Assembly: GCF_900096765.1 (NCBI RefSeq)
Contig: NZ_LT615228.1
Coordinates: 1,060,669-1,124,668, forward strand
DNA length: 64,000 bases
Source of the DNA: Polynucleobacter necessarius
GTDB lineage: Bacteria; Pseudomonadota; Gammaproteobacteria; Burkholderiales; Burkholderiaceae
Direction of reading: 5' to 3'
A model generated the notes under the pieces. The model saw nothing but the letters and a program-made list of their open reading frames with translations. It was not told where the DNA came from and did no database searches. Made by a program: the position numbers and the translations under genes. Shown here piece after piece: positions 15,972 through 25,383 of the stretch. Each line of letters begins with the position of its first letter. The stretch's first letter is position 1.

Positions 15972-17408
15972 GTGAATAAAAAAGTGAATTCCCAATCCCT
16001 TCTTGCTAAAGGGATGCTGATCCTTGTTGGATATGCCCTCATCGGTCTGTTGCCTGGCTTTAACCCAGAAGCACAGGCTCAATCCAGTCAAGGCACTAAA
16101 TCCAACCAGACTCGCAAAAAGGTATTCGTTCAGAACACGCGACAACTTGGCTTTCAGGATAAATCTGCCGGTGGTAATCCTAAGTCGAGCATGAATCTAA
16201 ATCCCTTACTGTTTCAGCGAAAAGACCCCAATGAGTTAATACTCGATAGCGATGCCAATCTTGACTATCGAGTAATACAGGGTTGCTTACGACGCAGCTT
16301 TAGGGAAGATAATTTACCCGCCAGTATTGGAATTGATAATCGCCAATTTTCTGAGTTCTTTAAAAGCCAGACGAGAGCATTTTTTGATCATATGCGTGGC
16401 GACTGCATTCCTTATGCGGCAGCTTTTACAACGCGTAATCGGTTTGATTCCTTGAGCATCATGAATGGGCCTATTCAAGATAGTAAAACTGAAATTTGGA
16501 CATTCACACCTTCGGCTTTTGGTAGTTTTTTAGTGCAGCAAGATTTCTTAAAAAATGAATCTAACAATCTCACTGAAATTCGCATTCCATTGAAGGAAGT
16601 TTTATATGACCCACGAAAGCTGGGCGATAAATTACCTGTTGAGTTGGTATGGGAGTTGAACTCCATCATCAAACAAATTTATCCGGAAGACAATAATCTA
16701 CTTGAGAACACCAACAGCATTGTTCGTCTGATCATAGACTTTGGAGATCGTGAAAGATGGGCTCAAATTTGGGCGGTAGAAATCATTGATCCAGCCAACA
16801 AGGAAGTATTTGCTAATGCATTCTGGGTTGAACGTAACGATTTGCCCGGGGGCTTTTTTACCGGCAACGGAGAATCTTTAGAGCGCTCTTTTTGGACTAA
16901 CCCCTTGAGTTATCGACGCATCTCTCGCGGCGTTGGCATGGTCAAGGCAGGCTCAGGCAAGCGCTCAAAGAGTAATGCTCCAATAGCCCAAGCCGCTCCT
17001 AAACAGCGTTACCGCGCCCACATGGGTATTGACTATGCATCCCCTATTGGCACCCCCGTCTTTAGCGTGGCCAACGGCAAAGTAGTACATATGGGATACA
17101 GCGGTGCGTTTGGTAATCTAATTGTCTTAGAACATCCTGGCAACTATCACACCTACTACGCGCATTTAAGTAATTACAACTCTGAACTTGAGTTGGGTAA
17201 TGAAGTTCGTCGCGGCCTTGAAATTGGCTATGTAGGCTCAACCGGAAGATCCACTGGACCCCATTTACATTTTGAGCTCAGAAAAGATGGCATCTACGTC
17301 GATCCTTATGGACCAAAAACTCAGCTGGATTTATGGTCGATGCGTGACAACGAAAGCGGTCAATTGACTCGCGAAATTCTCTTACTGGGAAGTCCTATCA
17401 CTCGCTGA
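15972..17408 (+). CDS. M23 family peptidoglycan endopeptidase
   Basis: Exported LytM-type zinc peptidase, 478 aa from GTG 15972. An N-terminal signal/anchor helix is followed by about 330 residues of uncharacterised sequence, then the M23 domain with HMGIDYASP (His and Asp ligands) and HLHFELRKDG (HxH). All catalytic residues are present, so it should be an active hydrolase acting on cell-wall cross-links. The frame is open further upstream, but that part overlaps the preceding gene; GTG 15984 and ATG 16014 are alternative starts. Confidence 0.85.
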   Translation: MNKKVNSQSLLAKGMLILVGYALIGLLPGFNPEAQAQSSQGTKSNQTRKKVFVQNTRQLGFQDKSAGGNPKSSMNLNPLLFQRKDPNELILDSDANLDYRVIQGCLRRSFREDNLPASIGIDNRQFSEFFKSQTRAFFDHMRGDCIPYAAAFTTRNRFDSLSIMNGPIQDSKTEIWTFTPSAFGSFLVQQDFLKNESNNLTEIRIPLKEVLYDPRKLGDKLPVELVWELNSIIKQIYPEDNNLLENTNSIVRLIIDFGDRERWAQIWAVEIIDPANKEVFANAFWVERNDLPGGFFTGNGESLERSFWTNPLSYRRISRGVGMVKAGSGKRSKSNAPIAQAAPKQRYRAHMGIDYASPIGTPVFSVANGKVVHMGYSGAFGNLIVLEHPGNYHTYYAHLSNYNSELELGNEVRRGLEIGYVGSTGRSTGPHLHFELRKDGIYVDPYGPKTQLDLWSMRDNESGQLTREILLLGSPITR

Positions 17409-17447
17409 CGTACACGGAAATACGCTGAAATATTTTGCTTGAAAACC

Positions 17448-17474
17448 AAAAGGGGCCTATAGGAACCCCTTTTT
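17448..17474. terminator. Rho-independent terminator
   Basis: AAAAGGGG (17448-17455) pairs with CCCCTTTT (17466-17473) across a 10-base loop, followed by T. It lies between the stops of the M23 gene (+) and the universal stress protein gene (-), so it may serve both. Confidence 0.85.
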
Positions 17475-17506
17475 ATTGAAAGCAATTTCTACTATAAATT
17501 GAGATA

Positions 17507-17947
17507 TCAACCCAATACCAGGACCGGCAATTTAGAGTGCACAATCACCTCATGTGTTTCGCTACCCAGTAATACGCCTTTGATTCCAGTTCGCTTATGG
17601 GAAGCCATCACAATAACATCGGCCTTTGCTTTTTTGGCGCCTTCCAAAATTCCTTCTGAGAGATTTGAATTACCGACATGCAAAGTTTTTGCTTTGATAG
17701 CAGCGCCTAACGCGCTTGCCGCTTTCTTAAAGACATCTTTCGCATAGGCATCACAAGCAGCTTTATGCTCCTTGGCTGAAATGCCGTAACCCATAGTGCT
17801 ATCTGAGTAAACCAATGGAGGCAAGGGGTCAGAAACATATACCAAGGTTACTGCAGCGCCATCAGCCTTTGCAAGCTCGGCCACCTTTTTCAATGACTTT
17901 TTGCTTACCTCTGAACCGTCAACCGGTACCAACAAATGCTTGAACAT
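17507..17947 (-). CDS. Universal stress protein, UspA family
   Basis: Cytoplasmic 146-aa single UspA domain starting MFKHLLVPVDGSEVS. The ATP-binding loop is seen as SHKRTGIKGVLLGSETHEV and the C-terminal strand as LPVLVLG. The start at 17947 is set by the strong AGGGGGTAATT site; an upstream in-frame codon at 17977 has no such site. Typical role: nucleotide-binding stress survival factor. Confidence 0.92.
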   Translation of the reverse strand: MFKHLLVPVDGSEVSKKSLKKVAELAKADGAAVTLVYVSDPLPPLVYSDSTMGYGISAKEHKAACDAYAKDVFKKAASALGAAIKAKTLHVGNSNLSEGILEGAKKAKADVIVMASHKRTGIKGVLLGSETHEVIVHSKLPVLVLG

Positions 17948-18039
17948 AATTACCCCCCTATAAATTAAACAACTCATCTACCCTTTCCATCATAATGCTA
18001 ATTATTGTATTGGCCTATAAAAGCTCTAGGGGAACTTAA

Positions 18040-18441
18040 TTGCTCAAGTATTTTGGCGTCTACCTCTCATTTCTGATCACCCTGATTACAGTAGACTTAG
18101 TCTGGTTGCTTGGAATCGCAAAAAACCTTTATCGCGATGAGATGGGGTCTTTAATGGCGACCGAGCCAAAGCTCTTGGCTGGTTTAGCTTTTTATCTCAT
18201 TTACTCTCTCGGCGTCTGCATTTTTGTCCTGGCTCCTGCCCTTACAAAACAGTCATGCTCTTACGCTTTGACATATGGTGCACTCTTTGGTTTGTTTTGC
18301 TACATGACCTATGATTTAACCAATCTAGCCGTCATTCGTGACTTCCCAACAAGACTGGCCTTTATTGATATAGCTTGGGGTTCTTTTGCAACCGCAAGCG
18401 TATCGGGCTTAGCCTATTGGATAGGCAATCGACTTTCATAG
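18040..18441 (+). CDS. DUF2177 family membrane protein
   Basis: Four-helix membrane protein of 133 aa starting at TTG 18040 behind AGGGG. The family pattern is visible: DLVWLLGIAKNLYRDE near the N-terminus, MTYDLTNLAVI in the middle and DIAWGSFAT near the end. Function unknown. It lies 7 bp before the SulP gene, so the two are probably co-transcribed. Confidence 0.85.
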   Translation: MLKYFGVYLSFLITLITVDLVWLLGIAKNLYRDEMGSLMATEPKLLAGLAFYLIYSLGVCIFVLAPALTKQSCSYALTYGALFGLFCYMTYDLTNLAVIRDFPTRLAFIDIAWGSFATASVSGLAYWIGNRLS

Positions 18442-18448
18442 ACAAGTC

Positions 18449-20077
18449 ATGTTTTTTCGCCCCCGAATTCTTGATGCATTCATAGGCTATAGCCGTAGCC
18501 AATTTATCAAAGATCTCCTAGCTGGAATCACAGTGGGCGTTGTTGCCCTGCCTCTTGCAATGGCCTTTGCAATCGTCAGTGGACTAAAGCCAGAGGCAGG
18601 CATCTTCACAGCAATCATTGCCGGGGGATTGATTTCATTGCTTGGTGGAAGTCGCGTTCAAATCGGCGGTCCAGCTGGTGCATTTATTGTCATCGTCTAT
18701 GGAATAGTGGATCGCTACGGTGTATCAAACCTGCTACTAGCCACAGCCATGTCTGGTTTCTTCTTAATCATCATGGGCTTATTTCGTCTTGGAACTCTGG
18801 TGCGCTTTGTTCCGATTGCTGTAATTATTGGCTTTACCAATGGCATCGCAGTCTTAATTGGTTTATCCCAAGTAAAAGAATTCTTTGGCCTTAGGATTGA
18901 AAAAATGCCGGCACAGTTTTTCCAATCCATACAAACGCTATATGCGGCAGTAGACACAGTAAACCCAACTGCTTTAGGTATAGCATTAGCAAGCTTGAGC
19001 ATCATCATTATTTGGAAGTTACTTGAAAAGCACTTGGGCCACTTAAGCCACATTCCAGGGACTGTGATTGCCATGGCACTTGCGACCGTTTTCACTAGCT
19101 GGTTTGAGCTACCAATTGATACTATCGGTAGCCGCTTTGGCGGAATACCATCAAGTCTGCCGCAGTTTGAGTGGATTCACATTAGCTGGAGTACAGCACA
19201 ATACATGGTTGCCCCCGCTTTAACTCTGGCTTTATTGGGCGCGATTGAGTCCTTGCTCTGTGCACGTATTGCCGATGGATTAATTCACGACCGCCATGAT
19301 TCCAATCAAGAACTTCTTGCGCAAGGTGTAGCCAATTTGATTACCCCATTTTTTGGCGGCATGCCAGCAACTGGAACAATAGCGCGTACCGTCACTAACG
19401 TGGAGAGTGGCGCCACTACTCCAGTAGCCGGCATTATCCATGCGCTTACCTTGTTAGTAATTGTGCTTTTTGCAGCACCTTTAGCCAAAAATATTCCATT
19501 AGCCAGTCTTGCTGCGATTTTGATGTATGTCGCCTGGAATATGGGCGAATGGAAAAAATTTGTTGAGCTCAAACAATTCAGACTTCCTTACCGTTTGACC
19601 CTGCTAAGCGTCTTTCTTCTCACGGTCATTCTGGATTTAACGATAGCTGTTGAAGTTGGTCTACTACTTGCCTTCATTACATTTATCTATCGCATCTCTA
19701 GCCTATCGCGCTGCGAGAGTGCAGACCCCAAGCAATTTCCGCAACTGAGCAATCTAGAAGGTCAAATCGACGCATATCGTATCTATGGTGCAATCTTTTT
19801 TGGAGCCGTAAAATTATTAGAAAAGATTGAGGAGAATCTACCTTCAAAAACCCTGGTGATCGATCTAAAAAATGTTATCTACATTGATAGCTCCGGAATG
19901 GATACCGTCCAAGAACTCGCCCACCTTTGCAAACTACGTAATATTCAATTGATTCTTTGCGGACTTGATCATCAACCACTAGAGATGGCTCAACGTACTG
20001 GGTTTATTCAAACCCTATCATCAGAGTTTCTTTATCCTGATTTACAGGCTGGCTTAGAGGCCGCTACACGTTCTTAA
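18449..20077 (+). CDS. SulP family anion transporter with STAS domain
   Basis: Inner-membrane anion transporter, 542 aa. An N-terminal multi-helix region contains GLKPEAGIFTAII and GGSRVQIGGPAGAFIVIVYG. The cytoplasmic STAS domain at about 435-540 carries DLKNVIYIDSSGMDT. The family carries sulfate, bicarbonate or dicarboxylates; sequence alone does not decide which. Confidence 0.9.
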   Translation: MFFRPRILDAFIGYSRSQFIKDLLAGITVGVVALPLAMAFAIVSGLKPEAGIFTAIIAGGLISLLGGSRVQIGGPAGAFIVIVYGIVDRYGVSNLLLATAMSGFFLIIMGLFRLGTLVRFVPIAVIIGFTNGIAVLIGLSQVKEFFGLRIEKMPAQFFQSIQTLYAAVDTVNPTALGIALASLSIIIIWKLLEKHLGHLSHIPGTVIAMALATVFTSWFELPIDTIGSRFGGIPSSLPQFEWIHISWSTAQYMVAPALTLALLGAIESLLCARIADGLIHDRHDSNQELLAQGVANLITPFFGGMPATGTIARTVTNVESGATTPVAGIIHALTLLVIVLFAAPLAKNIPLASLAAILMYVAWNMGEWKKFVELKQFRLPYRLTLLSVFLLTVILDLTIAVEVGLLLAFITFIYRISSLSRCESADPKQFPQLSNLEGQIDAYRIYGAIFFGAVKLLEKIEENLPSKTLVIDLKNVIYIDSSGMDTVQELAHLCKLRNIQLILCGLDHQPLEMAQRTGFIQTLSSEFLYPDLQAGLEAATRS

Positions 20078-20086
20078 AAGTTTTCT

Positions 20087-20806
20087 TCAGGAGATGCAAA
20101 ATCCGCCCTTTAATAAGACTTCGGGTAGAACCCATGCACGGTATAAGCCAAATCCACCAGCAATAAAAAATAATAGAGCCGCGAGATAACGTACCCAGTT
20201 ATAGTGACTAAATTGTGTGAGCACTGCAGAAAATTTAGATATGAGCAATAGGTTTGGTAAAGTCCCCAAACCAAAAGCCAACATTAAAGCTGCGCCAGTC
20301 AAAACATCGCCAGATAAGAATGCTAATGGCAAAACGCTGTAGACCAAGCCACAAGGAACTAAGCCCCATAACATTCCACTAAACCAACGAGACGGTCCGC
20401 TGGCAATTCGACCTAGATACTTGGACCAATAAGTGGCAATCTTTACACCGAGCCACCCTCCTCCTAATCGCCCTTCAGATTTGCCAAATCTCAAGAGACG
20501 AATACCCATCACAATGAGCATTAATGAACTAAAAACAAACAGCGGCCTTTGAATGGGAATCAGGTTTTGCTGCCAAACCGCCACCCCCACCCAGGCAGCT
20601 AAAGCACCCAACAAGACGTAGGTTGTCACGCGCCCCAAATGCATGATGATCTGTAAGTAAAAAAGCTCTGTTGGAGAGTACAGACTAACCTGAGCAGCCT
20701 TTGGTCGCTCGATGGCGGCTGCTATGCCTCCACACATCAGAGCGCAGTGCCAGCCGCTAACTAGGGCACCGAGAAAAACCGCCAAAATAAGGCTTCCGGT
20801 TAACAT
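20087..20806 (-). CDS. Sulfite exporter TauE/SafE-like membrane protein (DsbD_2 type)
   Basis: Polytopic protein of 239 aa beginning with a helix that contains GWHCALMCGGIAAA, the Cys/His-bearing signature of the DsbD_2/UreH-like branch. It is divergent from fnr and beside the cbb3 oxidase genes; homologues in this position are often linked to copper or thiol handling in oxidase assembly. That role is inferred from location only. Confidence 0.82.
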   Translation of the reverse strand: MLTGSLILAVFLGALVSGWHCALMCGGIAAAIERPKAAQVSLYSPTELFYLQIIMHLGRVTTYVLLGALAAWVGVAVWQQNLIPIQRPLFVFSSLMLIVMGIRLLRFGKSEGRLGGGWLGVKIATYWSKYLGRIASGPSRWFSGMLWGLVPCGLVYSVLPLAFLSGDVLTGAALMLAFGLGTLPNLLLISKFSAVLTQFSHYNWVRYLAALLFFIAGGFGLYRAWVLPEVLLKGGFCIS

Positions 20807-20881
20807 ATGGAGGAAAAAATAAGGTTGTATTGAAGGATATTCACCCTAATAGAATAAACTGTCTGCATAATTAGCCTCAAG

Positions 20882-21652
20882 ATGAATTACAAGCCTACCG
20901 ACACCCCAACCAGCAAATGCTCAGTTTGCGTTCTGGGCCAATTTTGTCTTCCCGTTGGACTAAACCCCAGCGATGTATCTAAGATTGACTCTCTAGTGAA
21001 AGAGCGTGTGCATTTGCAAAAAGGTGAGAGCTTATATCGACATGGCGACCCATTGAGCTCAGTCTATAGTGTGCGCTTTGGAACTCTCAAAACAGAATAT
21101 TGCCTTCAAGATGGACGTGAGCAAGTAATCGGCTTTCATTTACCAGGCGAAATCTTGGGTTTAGATGGCATTGGTGAAGGCCACTATCAATCCAGCGCTA
21201 TCGCCCTTGAAGAAAGTGAAGTTTGTATCATTCACTACGAAGCATTTGAAGATCTAGCCAGACAGATTCCAGTGCTGCAACATCAATTTCATAAGATCAT
21301 GAGTCGTGAGCTCAGTCAAGATCAACGACATTTACTGTCCCTTGGCACAATGCGAGCAGAAGAAAGATTAGCTGCTTTCTTATTAAGCCTCTCTCAGCGC
21401 CTAGCAGCCCGGGGTTACGCCAATAATGAATTTGACCTGCGCATGAGTCGAGTAGAAATTGGTAGCTACTTAGGCATTCAGATCGAAACAGTTAGTCGTA
21501 TGCTGTCTCGTTTTGCAGAAACAGGCTTAATTCAAATTAAGCAGCGCCATATCAAACTGATTGATATGAATGGCCTCTATGAATTGGCAGGCATCCCAAA
21601 CCCTGATAGAACTGCCTGTATCAGCCCTAACATACCTGTAAAGCAAATCTAG
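20882..21652 (+). CDS. fnr: FNR-type oxygen-sensing regulator
   Basis: Crp/Fnr family activator, 256 aa. The [4Fe-4S] ligands are Cys13, Cys16, Cys22 and Cys115. A cyclic-nucleotide-like sensor domain is followed by a helix-turn-helix whose recognition helix has E202, S205 and R206 (ETVSR), the FNR code for TTGAT-N4-ATCAA. A perfect site of that sequence lies before ccoN at 26908-26921, so FNR very probably switches on the high-affinity oxidase when oxygen falls. Its 3' end overlaps the convergent 86-aa gene by 4 bp. Confidence 0.95.
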   Translation: MNYKPTDTPTSKCSVCVLGQFCLPVGLNPSDVSKIDSLVKERVHLQKGESLYRHGDPLSSVYSVRFGTLKTEYCLQDGREQVIGFHLPGEILGLDGIGEGHYQSSAIALEESEVCIIHYEAFEDLARQIPVLQHQFHKIMSRELSQDQRHLLSLGTMRAEERLAAFLLSLSQRLAARGYANNEFDLRMSRVEIGSYLGIQIETVSRMLSRFAETGLIQIKQRHIKLIDMNGLYELAGIPNPDRTACISPNIPVKQI

Positions 21653-21909
21653 AGCAAACCACGGTCGATGCTCTTGCCGTCTGGAGATTCTATGCCCGGC
21701 AGTATGTAAGCAGTCAAGGCACTAGAAACTACACAAAAAGTCCAGATCACAAAAAAGCCAATGGTGTAAATACCTTCATCAGAAACATCAGGGTGATAAC
21801 CAAAGAACAGAAGATCTTGTGGATGTACCACGGTAAACAAGAGACCTTCCGCCATTCCGGCTACTAAAAACGAAGGCCATAAGATCCAAAGGAGTAGACG
21901 GTATTTCAT
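21649..21909 (-). CDS. Small membrane protein downstream of ccoH
   Basis: 86 aa with two to three hydrophobic helices (LLLWILWPSFLVAGMAEG and a central GFFVIWTFCVVSSAL). ATGA overlap with ccoH shows translational coupling at the end of the cco gene string. No family recognised with certainty. Its position suggests an accessory part in cbb3 oxidase assembly or stability. Confidence 0.7.
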   Translation of the reverse strand: MKYRLLLWILWPSFLVAGMAEGLLFTVVHPQDLLFFGYHPDVSDEGIYTIGFFVIWTFCVVSSALTAYILPGIESPDGKSIDRGLL

Positions 21910-22109
21910 TTATTGGCCTGCGCATCTTTAATTTGCTCTACTTTCAAACCCTGCTTTATTACGCCATCGCGCAAGGGTTTATCCGCATGAAGATTGATCG
22001 CTAACCAAATTGTTATTGCACAACCAATCATAGCAACAGCAGGGCCACTAATCAGCAACCAAGGCCATAACTGCTTCCACCAGGGTTTATTGATGTGTTG
22101 CTCAGTCAT
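21906..22109 (-). CDS. ccoH: FixH/CcoH-like short protein
   Basis: 67-aa protein with one N-terminal membrane helix after WWKQLWPWLLISGPA, the short FixH-like form seen in betaproteobacteria, which lacks most of the periplasmic domain. ATG 22109 is chosen over 22115 because GGAGG is 8 bases before it but only 2 bases before the first ATG. It is expected to help assemble the cbb3 oxidase. Confidence 0.8.
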   Translation of the reverse strand: MTEQHINKPWWKQLWPWLLISGPAVAMIGCAITIWLAINLHADKPLRDGVIKQGLKVEQIKDAQANK

Positions 22110-22138
22110 ATGCATACCCTCCGTCTTTCCTTGCCTAC

Positions 22139-23596
22139 TTAACGTGGAATAATGAAACTAGATTTTTCATCACGAGTTCTCATGATCACTTCATTGCCTA
22201 CCAATTCTTGAGCGGTTACATCAAAATGAATAGGATAGTTGCCAGATTCATTTAAACCAATATCAGTACTGACTTTAATAGGTAGAAGTTGATTGCTTGC
22301 AGGTGCAACCTCGATTTCAGTAACTTCCTGACCCTGAGAATTTAGAATCTTGAGCCCATCTAGGCCGATAGCCTTTACCCGAACCTTCATGGGGTGCTCT
22401 GAAGCATTCATGATCTGAATGCGATAAATATTTTCAATTCGCACACCTTCTACCTCGCGCGCTAAGGCGCCGCGATCCCTCATCACATCCACCCTCAATG
22501 GATTGCGAGTAGCCAATGAAATCAAAAAGGCGGATGCTAATACAGTAATAAAAGCCGTGTAAATTAACACCCGGGGACGTAATATATGTTTGATAGCACT
22601 TTGATTGGACTCCTGATCCTCAACAGCACGCTCAGTCGTATAACGAATCAATCCTGTTGGATAGCTCACTTTTTCCATCACTTGATTGCAAGCATCTATA
22701 CAGGCGCCGCAACCGATGCACATGTACTGCAGGCCATCGCGGATATCAATACCAGTTGGGCATACTTGAACACAGATACTGCAATCAACACAATCACCCA
22801 GACCAAGCGATGCATGGTCAGCAGACTTACTACGGCTACCTCTTGGCTCGCCACGCACCTTATCATAGGTCACTAAGAAAGTATCTTTATCGACCATGAC
22901 GCTTTGGAAGCGAGCGTAAGGACACATATATTTACAGACTTGCTCGCGCATAAAGCCCGCATTACCCCAAGTAGCAAAACTGTAGAAACACAACCAGAAA
23001 GTTTGCCATGGGCCCAGAGATAAATGAAGCAATGCCGCGCCTAACGTTTCAATTGGCGTAAAGTATCCAATGAAAGTAAAGCCAGTCCAAAATGCGACCA
23101 GTAACCATAAAAAGTGCTTGGTGATCTTAAGGCGCCACTTTCTAATGCCCCAAGGCCACTCTTCTCCATCGAGGCGAATACGGGCAAAGCGATCACCCTC
23201 AACTTTGCGCTCAATCCACATAAAAATTTCTGTATATACCGTTTGCGGACAAGCGTAACCACAGAATAAGCGCCCAGCAATGGCGGTAAAAAGGAATAAG
23301 GCCAGCGCAGACAGAATTAACAAGAGCGCGAGATAAATCACGTCCTGCGGCCAGAGAACTAGGCCAAAAATATAAAACTTACGCTGTACGAGATCAAAAA
23401 GAACTGCTTGGCGCCCATTCCAGCTTAACCAAGGCAAGCCGTAGAAAAGAAGCTGAGTAGCAAAAACAAGAATAAAACGCCAACGGGCAAAGAGTCCAGA
23501 TACTGAGCGTGGATAAATCTTTCGCCGGACCTCATAAAGAGATTCCTCAATGACCTCTACAGGAATTGGCTTCCCAACCGACGACTGATCAGACAC
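22139..23596 (-). CDS. ccoG: CcoG/FixG polyferredoxin, cbb3 assembly copper reductase
   Basis: 485-aa membrane protein. Several N-terminal helices contain the GYACPQT motif; two [4Fe-4S] clusters are bound by Cys269/272/275/279 and Cys293/296/299/303. The C-terminal periplasmic immunoglobulin-like domain is complete. CcoG is known to reduce Cu(II) so that copper can be inserted into CcoN. It is encoded 18 bp after ccoP. Confidence 0.95.
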   Translation of the reverse strand: MSDQSSVGKPIPVEVIEESLYEVRRKIYPRSVSGLFARWRFILVFATQLLFYGLPWLSWNGRQAVLFDLVQRKFYIFGLVLWPQDVIYLALLLILSALALFLFTAIAGRLFCGYACPQTVYTEIFMWIERKVEGDRFARIRLDGEEWPWGIRKWRLKITKHFLWLLVAFWTGFTFIGYFTPIETLGAALLHLSLGPWQTFWLCFYSFATWGNAGFMREQVCKYMCPYARFQSVMVDKDTFLVTYDKVRGEPRGSRSKSADHASLGLGDCVDCSICVQVCPTGIDIRDGLQYMCIGCGACIDACNQVMEKVSYPTGLIRYTTERAVEDQESNQSAIKHILRPRVLIYTAFITVLASAFLISLATRNPLRVDVMRDRGALAREVEGVRIENIYRIQIMNASEHPMKVRVKAIGLDGLKILNSQGQEVTEIEVAPASNQLLPIKVSTDIGLNESGNYPIHFDVTAQELVGNEVIMRTRDEKSSFIIPR

Positions 23597-23614
23597 TATT
23601 GACTTACGCAGTAC

Positions 23615-24538
23615 TTACTTAGCTGCTGGCTGCTTATTATTGGACAAGTCCCAAACATAAGCCGTTAACAATTGAATCTTCTCAGGACTTAATACTTTGT
23701 CTTGAGCAGGCATCATTGCCATACGTCCCTTGGTCACCGTTTCAATAATGGTTGCTTCTGAGCCGCCATATAACCAAGTCTTATCAGTGAGGTTTGGTGC
23801 GCCTAAGGCGATATTTCCTTTGCCGTCAGGACCATGGCAAGCTACGCAGTTCGCCTTGAATACTTCGGCGCCACGAGCAGCTTTTAAATCATCGGCTGGC
23901 AAGCCAGATAAGCTACGGACATAATTCGCCACATCAGCAATTTGCTTGCTATCTAACTGCGGAAATGGAGGCATTACACCAGCACGACCATTCGTAATCG
24001 AAGTCTTGATATTCTCTGGTGTGCCGCCATACAACCAATCTCCATCAGCTAAGTTCGGGAAGCCTTTAGCACCACCAGCATCAGAGCCGTGACATTGCGC
24101 ACAAGAATTTAAGAACAAGCGTTGACCCATTTCGCGAGCCTGGGGATCAGCAGCAACCTGTTCAATATCCATCTTTACATACTTGGCGTAAACAGGCTTT
24201 AACTCATCATTTGCAGTGGTCATGGATTTCATCAGAGCACCATCTGTGCTGTAACCCAAGATGCCAGGATAAGAACCAAGGCCGGGGTAAAGAGCTAAAT
24301 AGATCAGCGCGAAAATACAAGAAATCAAGAACATCCACATCCACCAGCGTGGTAATGGATTATTCAATTCACGTAAATCACCATCCCAAACGTGACCAGT
24401 GTCATCCACCTGACCATCAGCCTTTAAGGTGACCTTAGTCTTACGTTGAGAAAATAACAGCCAGATGCACCAAACAATACCGACCAATGTTACTAGGGCG
24501 ATGTAGGTACTCCAACCAGCACCAAGAAAGTCACTCAT
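23615..24538 (-). CDS. ccoP: cbb3 oxidase subunit III, dihaem cytochrome c
   Basis: 307 aa. Two N-terminal membrane helices and a periplasmic part with two c-haem sites, Cys146-Cys149-His150 and Cys231-Cys234-His235. It takes electrons from soluble cytochrome c to the CcoO haem. The start overlaps the ccoQ stop (ATGA). Haem attachment depends on the ccm genes at 35-42 kb. Confidence 0.96.
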   Translation of the reverse strand: MSDFLGAGWSTYIALVTLVGIVWCIWLLFSQRKTKVTLKADGQVDDTGHVWDGDLRELNNPLPRWWMWMFLISCIFALIYLALYPGLGSYPGILGYSTDGALMKSMTTANDELKPVYAKYVKMDIEQVAADPQAREMGQRLFLNSCAQCHGSDAGGAKGFPNLADGDWLYGGTPENIKTSITNGRAGVMPPFPQLDSKQIADVANYVRSLSGLPADDLKAARGAEVFKANCVACHGPDGKGNIALGAPNLTDKTWLYGGSEATIIETVTKGRMAMMPAQDKVLSPEKIQLLTAYVWDLSNNKQPAAK

Positions 24539-24702
24539 GATTTATCCTTACTGAATTCATCGGGTAGATCGAACGGGAGTTCGGCGGATTCCTTGTTAGC
24601 GGGCTGTCTTTTTGCCGACCAAGCCCACCAAACGATTCCTAAAAAAACTACCAAGCCAAGCACGGTAGAAATTGCTGAGAGGTAGGGTGCGATATTTTGC
24701 AT
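24535..24702 (-). CDS. ccoQ: cbb3 oxidase small subunit CcoQ
   Basis: 55 aa. MQNIAPYLSAISTV leads into a single helix ending LGIVWWAWSAKRQ and an acidic tail. This is the usual CcoQ layout, located between ccoO and ccoP with an ATGA overlap to ccoP. It stabilises the CcoNO/CcoP complex. Confidence 0.92.
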   Translation of the reverse strand: MQNIAPYLSAISTVLGLVVFLGIVWWAWSAKRQPANKESAELPFDLPDEFSKDKS

Positions 24703-24722
24703 AGTTTCTCAGTTGCTAAGAA

Positions 24723-25373
24723 TTACTTAGCGACTACCTCATCAACAATGATGTATCTACGATTGATACCTAAACCTTGCAAATAAGCAATCAATGCATC
24801 TAACTCAGTCTTGCCTTCTAACTCTTTAGGTGCATTCGCAATTTCTTCGTCGGTATAAGGAACACCGAGTCGACGCATTGCAACCATATGAGATTGAATC
24901 GAACCTGCATCGGCAGCATTCTTAGCCAAATAAGGGTAGGCAGGCATATTAGATTCAGGCACAACATCGCGTGGGTTATTGAGGTGAATTTGATGCCAAG
25001 CATCTGAATAGCGACCGCCTACACGAGCCAAATCTGGACCAGTACGCTTGCTGCCCCATAAAAATGGATGGTCATAAACAGACCCACCAGCCAAAGAGTA
25101 AGGACCATAACGCTCTACTTCTGAACGTAGCGTACGAATCTGTTGTGAATGGCAACCTAAGCAACCCTCACGCTGGTAGATATCGCGACCAGCTAAACGC
25201 AGCGCCGAGTAAGGCACAACACCCGGGCTTGGCTCAGTTGTAGAGTGCTGGAAAAATAATGGGACGATCTGTACCAAACCAGCAACAGAGATTACTGCAA
25301 TGGTGGCTATGATCAACCAACCAACATTACGCTCAAGCGTTTCGTGGGAGAAAAATCGACGTTGTTCTGACAT
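24723..25373 (-). CDS. ccoO: cbb3 oxidase subunit II, monohaem cytochrome c
   Basis: 216 aa from ATG 25373, preceded by AAGGA; the longer frame up to 25439 overlaps ccoN and lacks support. One N-terminal anchor, then the haem site CLGCH at 71-75 and the family segment [14 protein letters not shown]. Passes electrons from CcoP to CcoN. Confidence 0.95.
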   Translation of the reverse strand: MSEQRRFFSHETLERNVGWLIIATIAVISVAGLVQIVPLFFQHSTTEPSPGVVPYSALRLAGRDIYQREGCLGCHSQQIRTLRSEVERYGPYSLAGGSVYDHPFLWGSKRTGPDLARVGGRYSDAWHQIHLNNPRDVVPESNMPAYPYLAKNAADAGSIQSHMVAMRRLGVPYTDEEIANAPKELEGKTELDALIAYLQGLGINRRYIIVDEVVAK

Positions 25374-25383
25374 GTTCTTATCC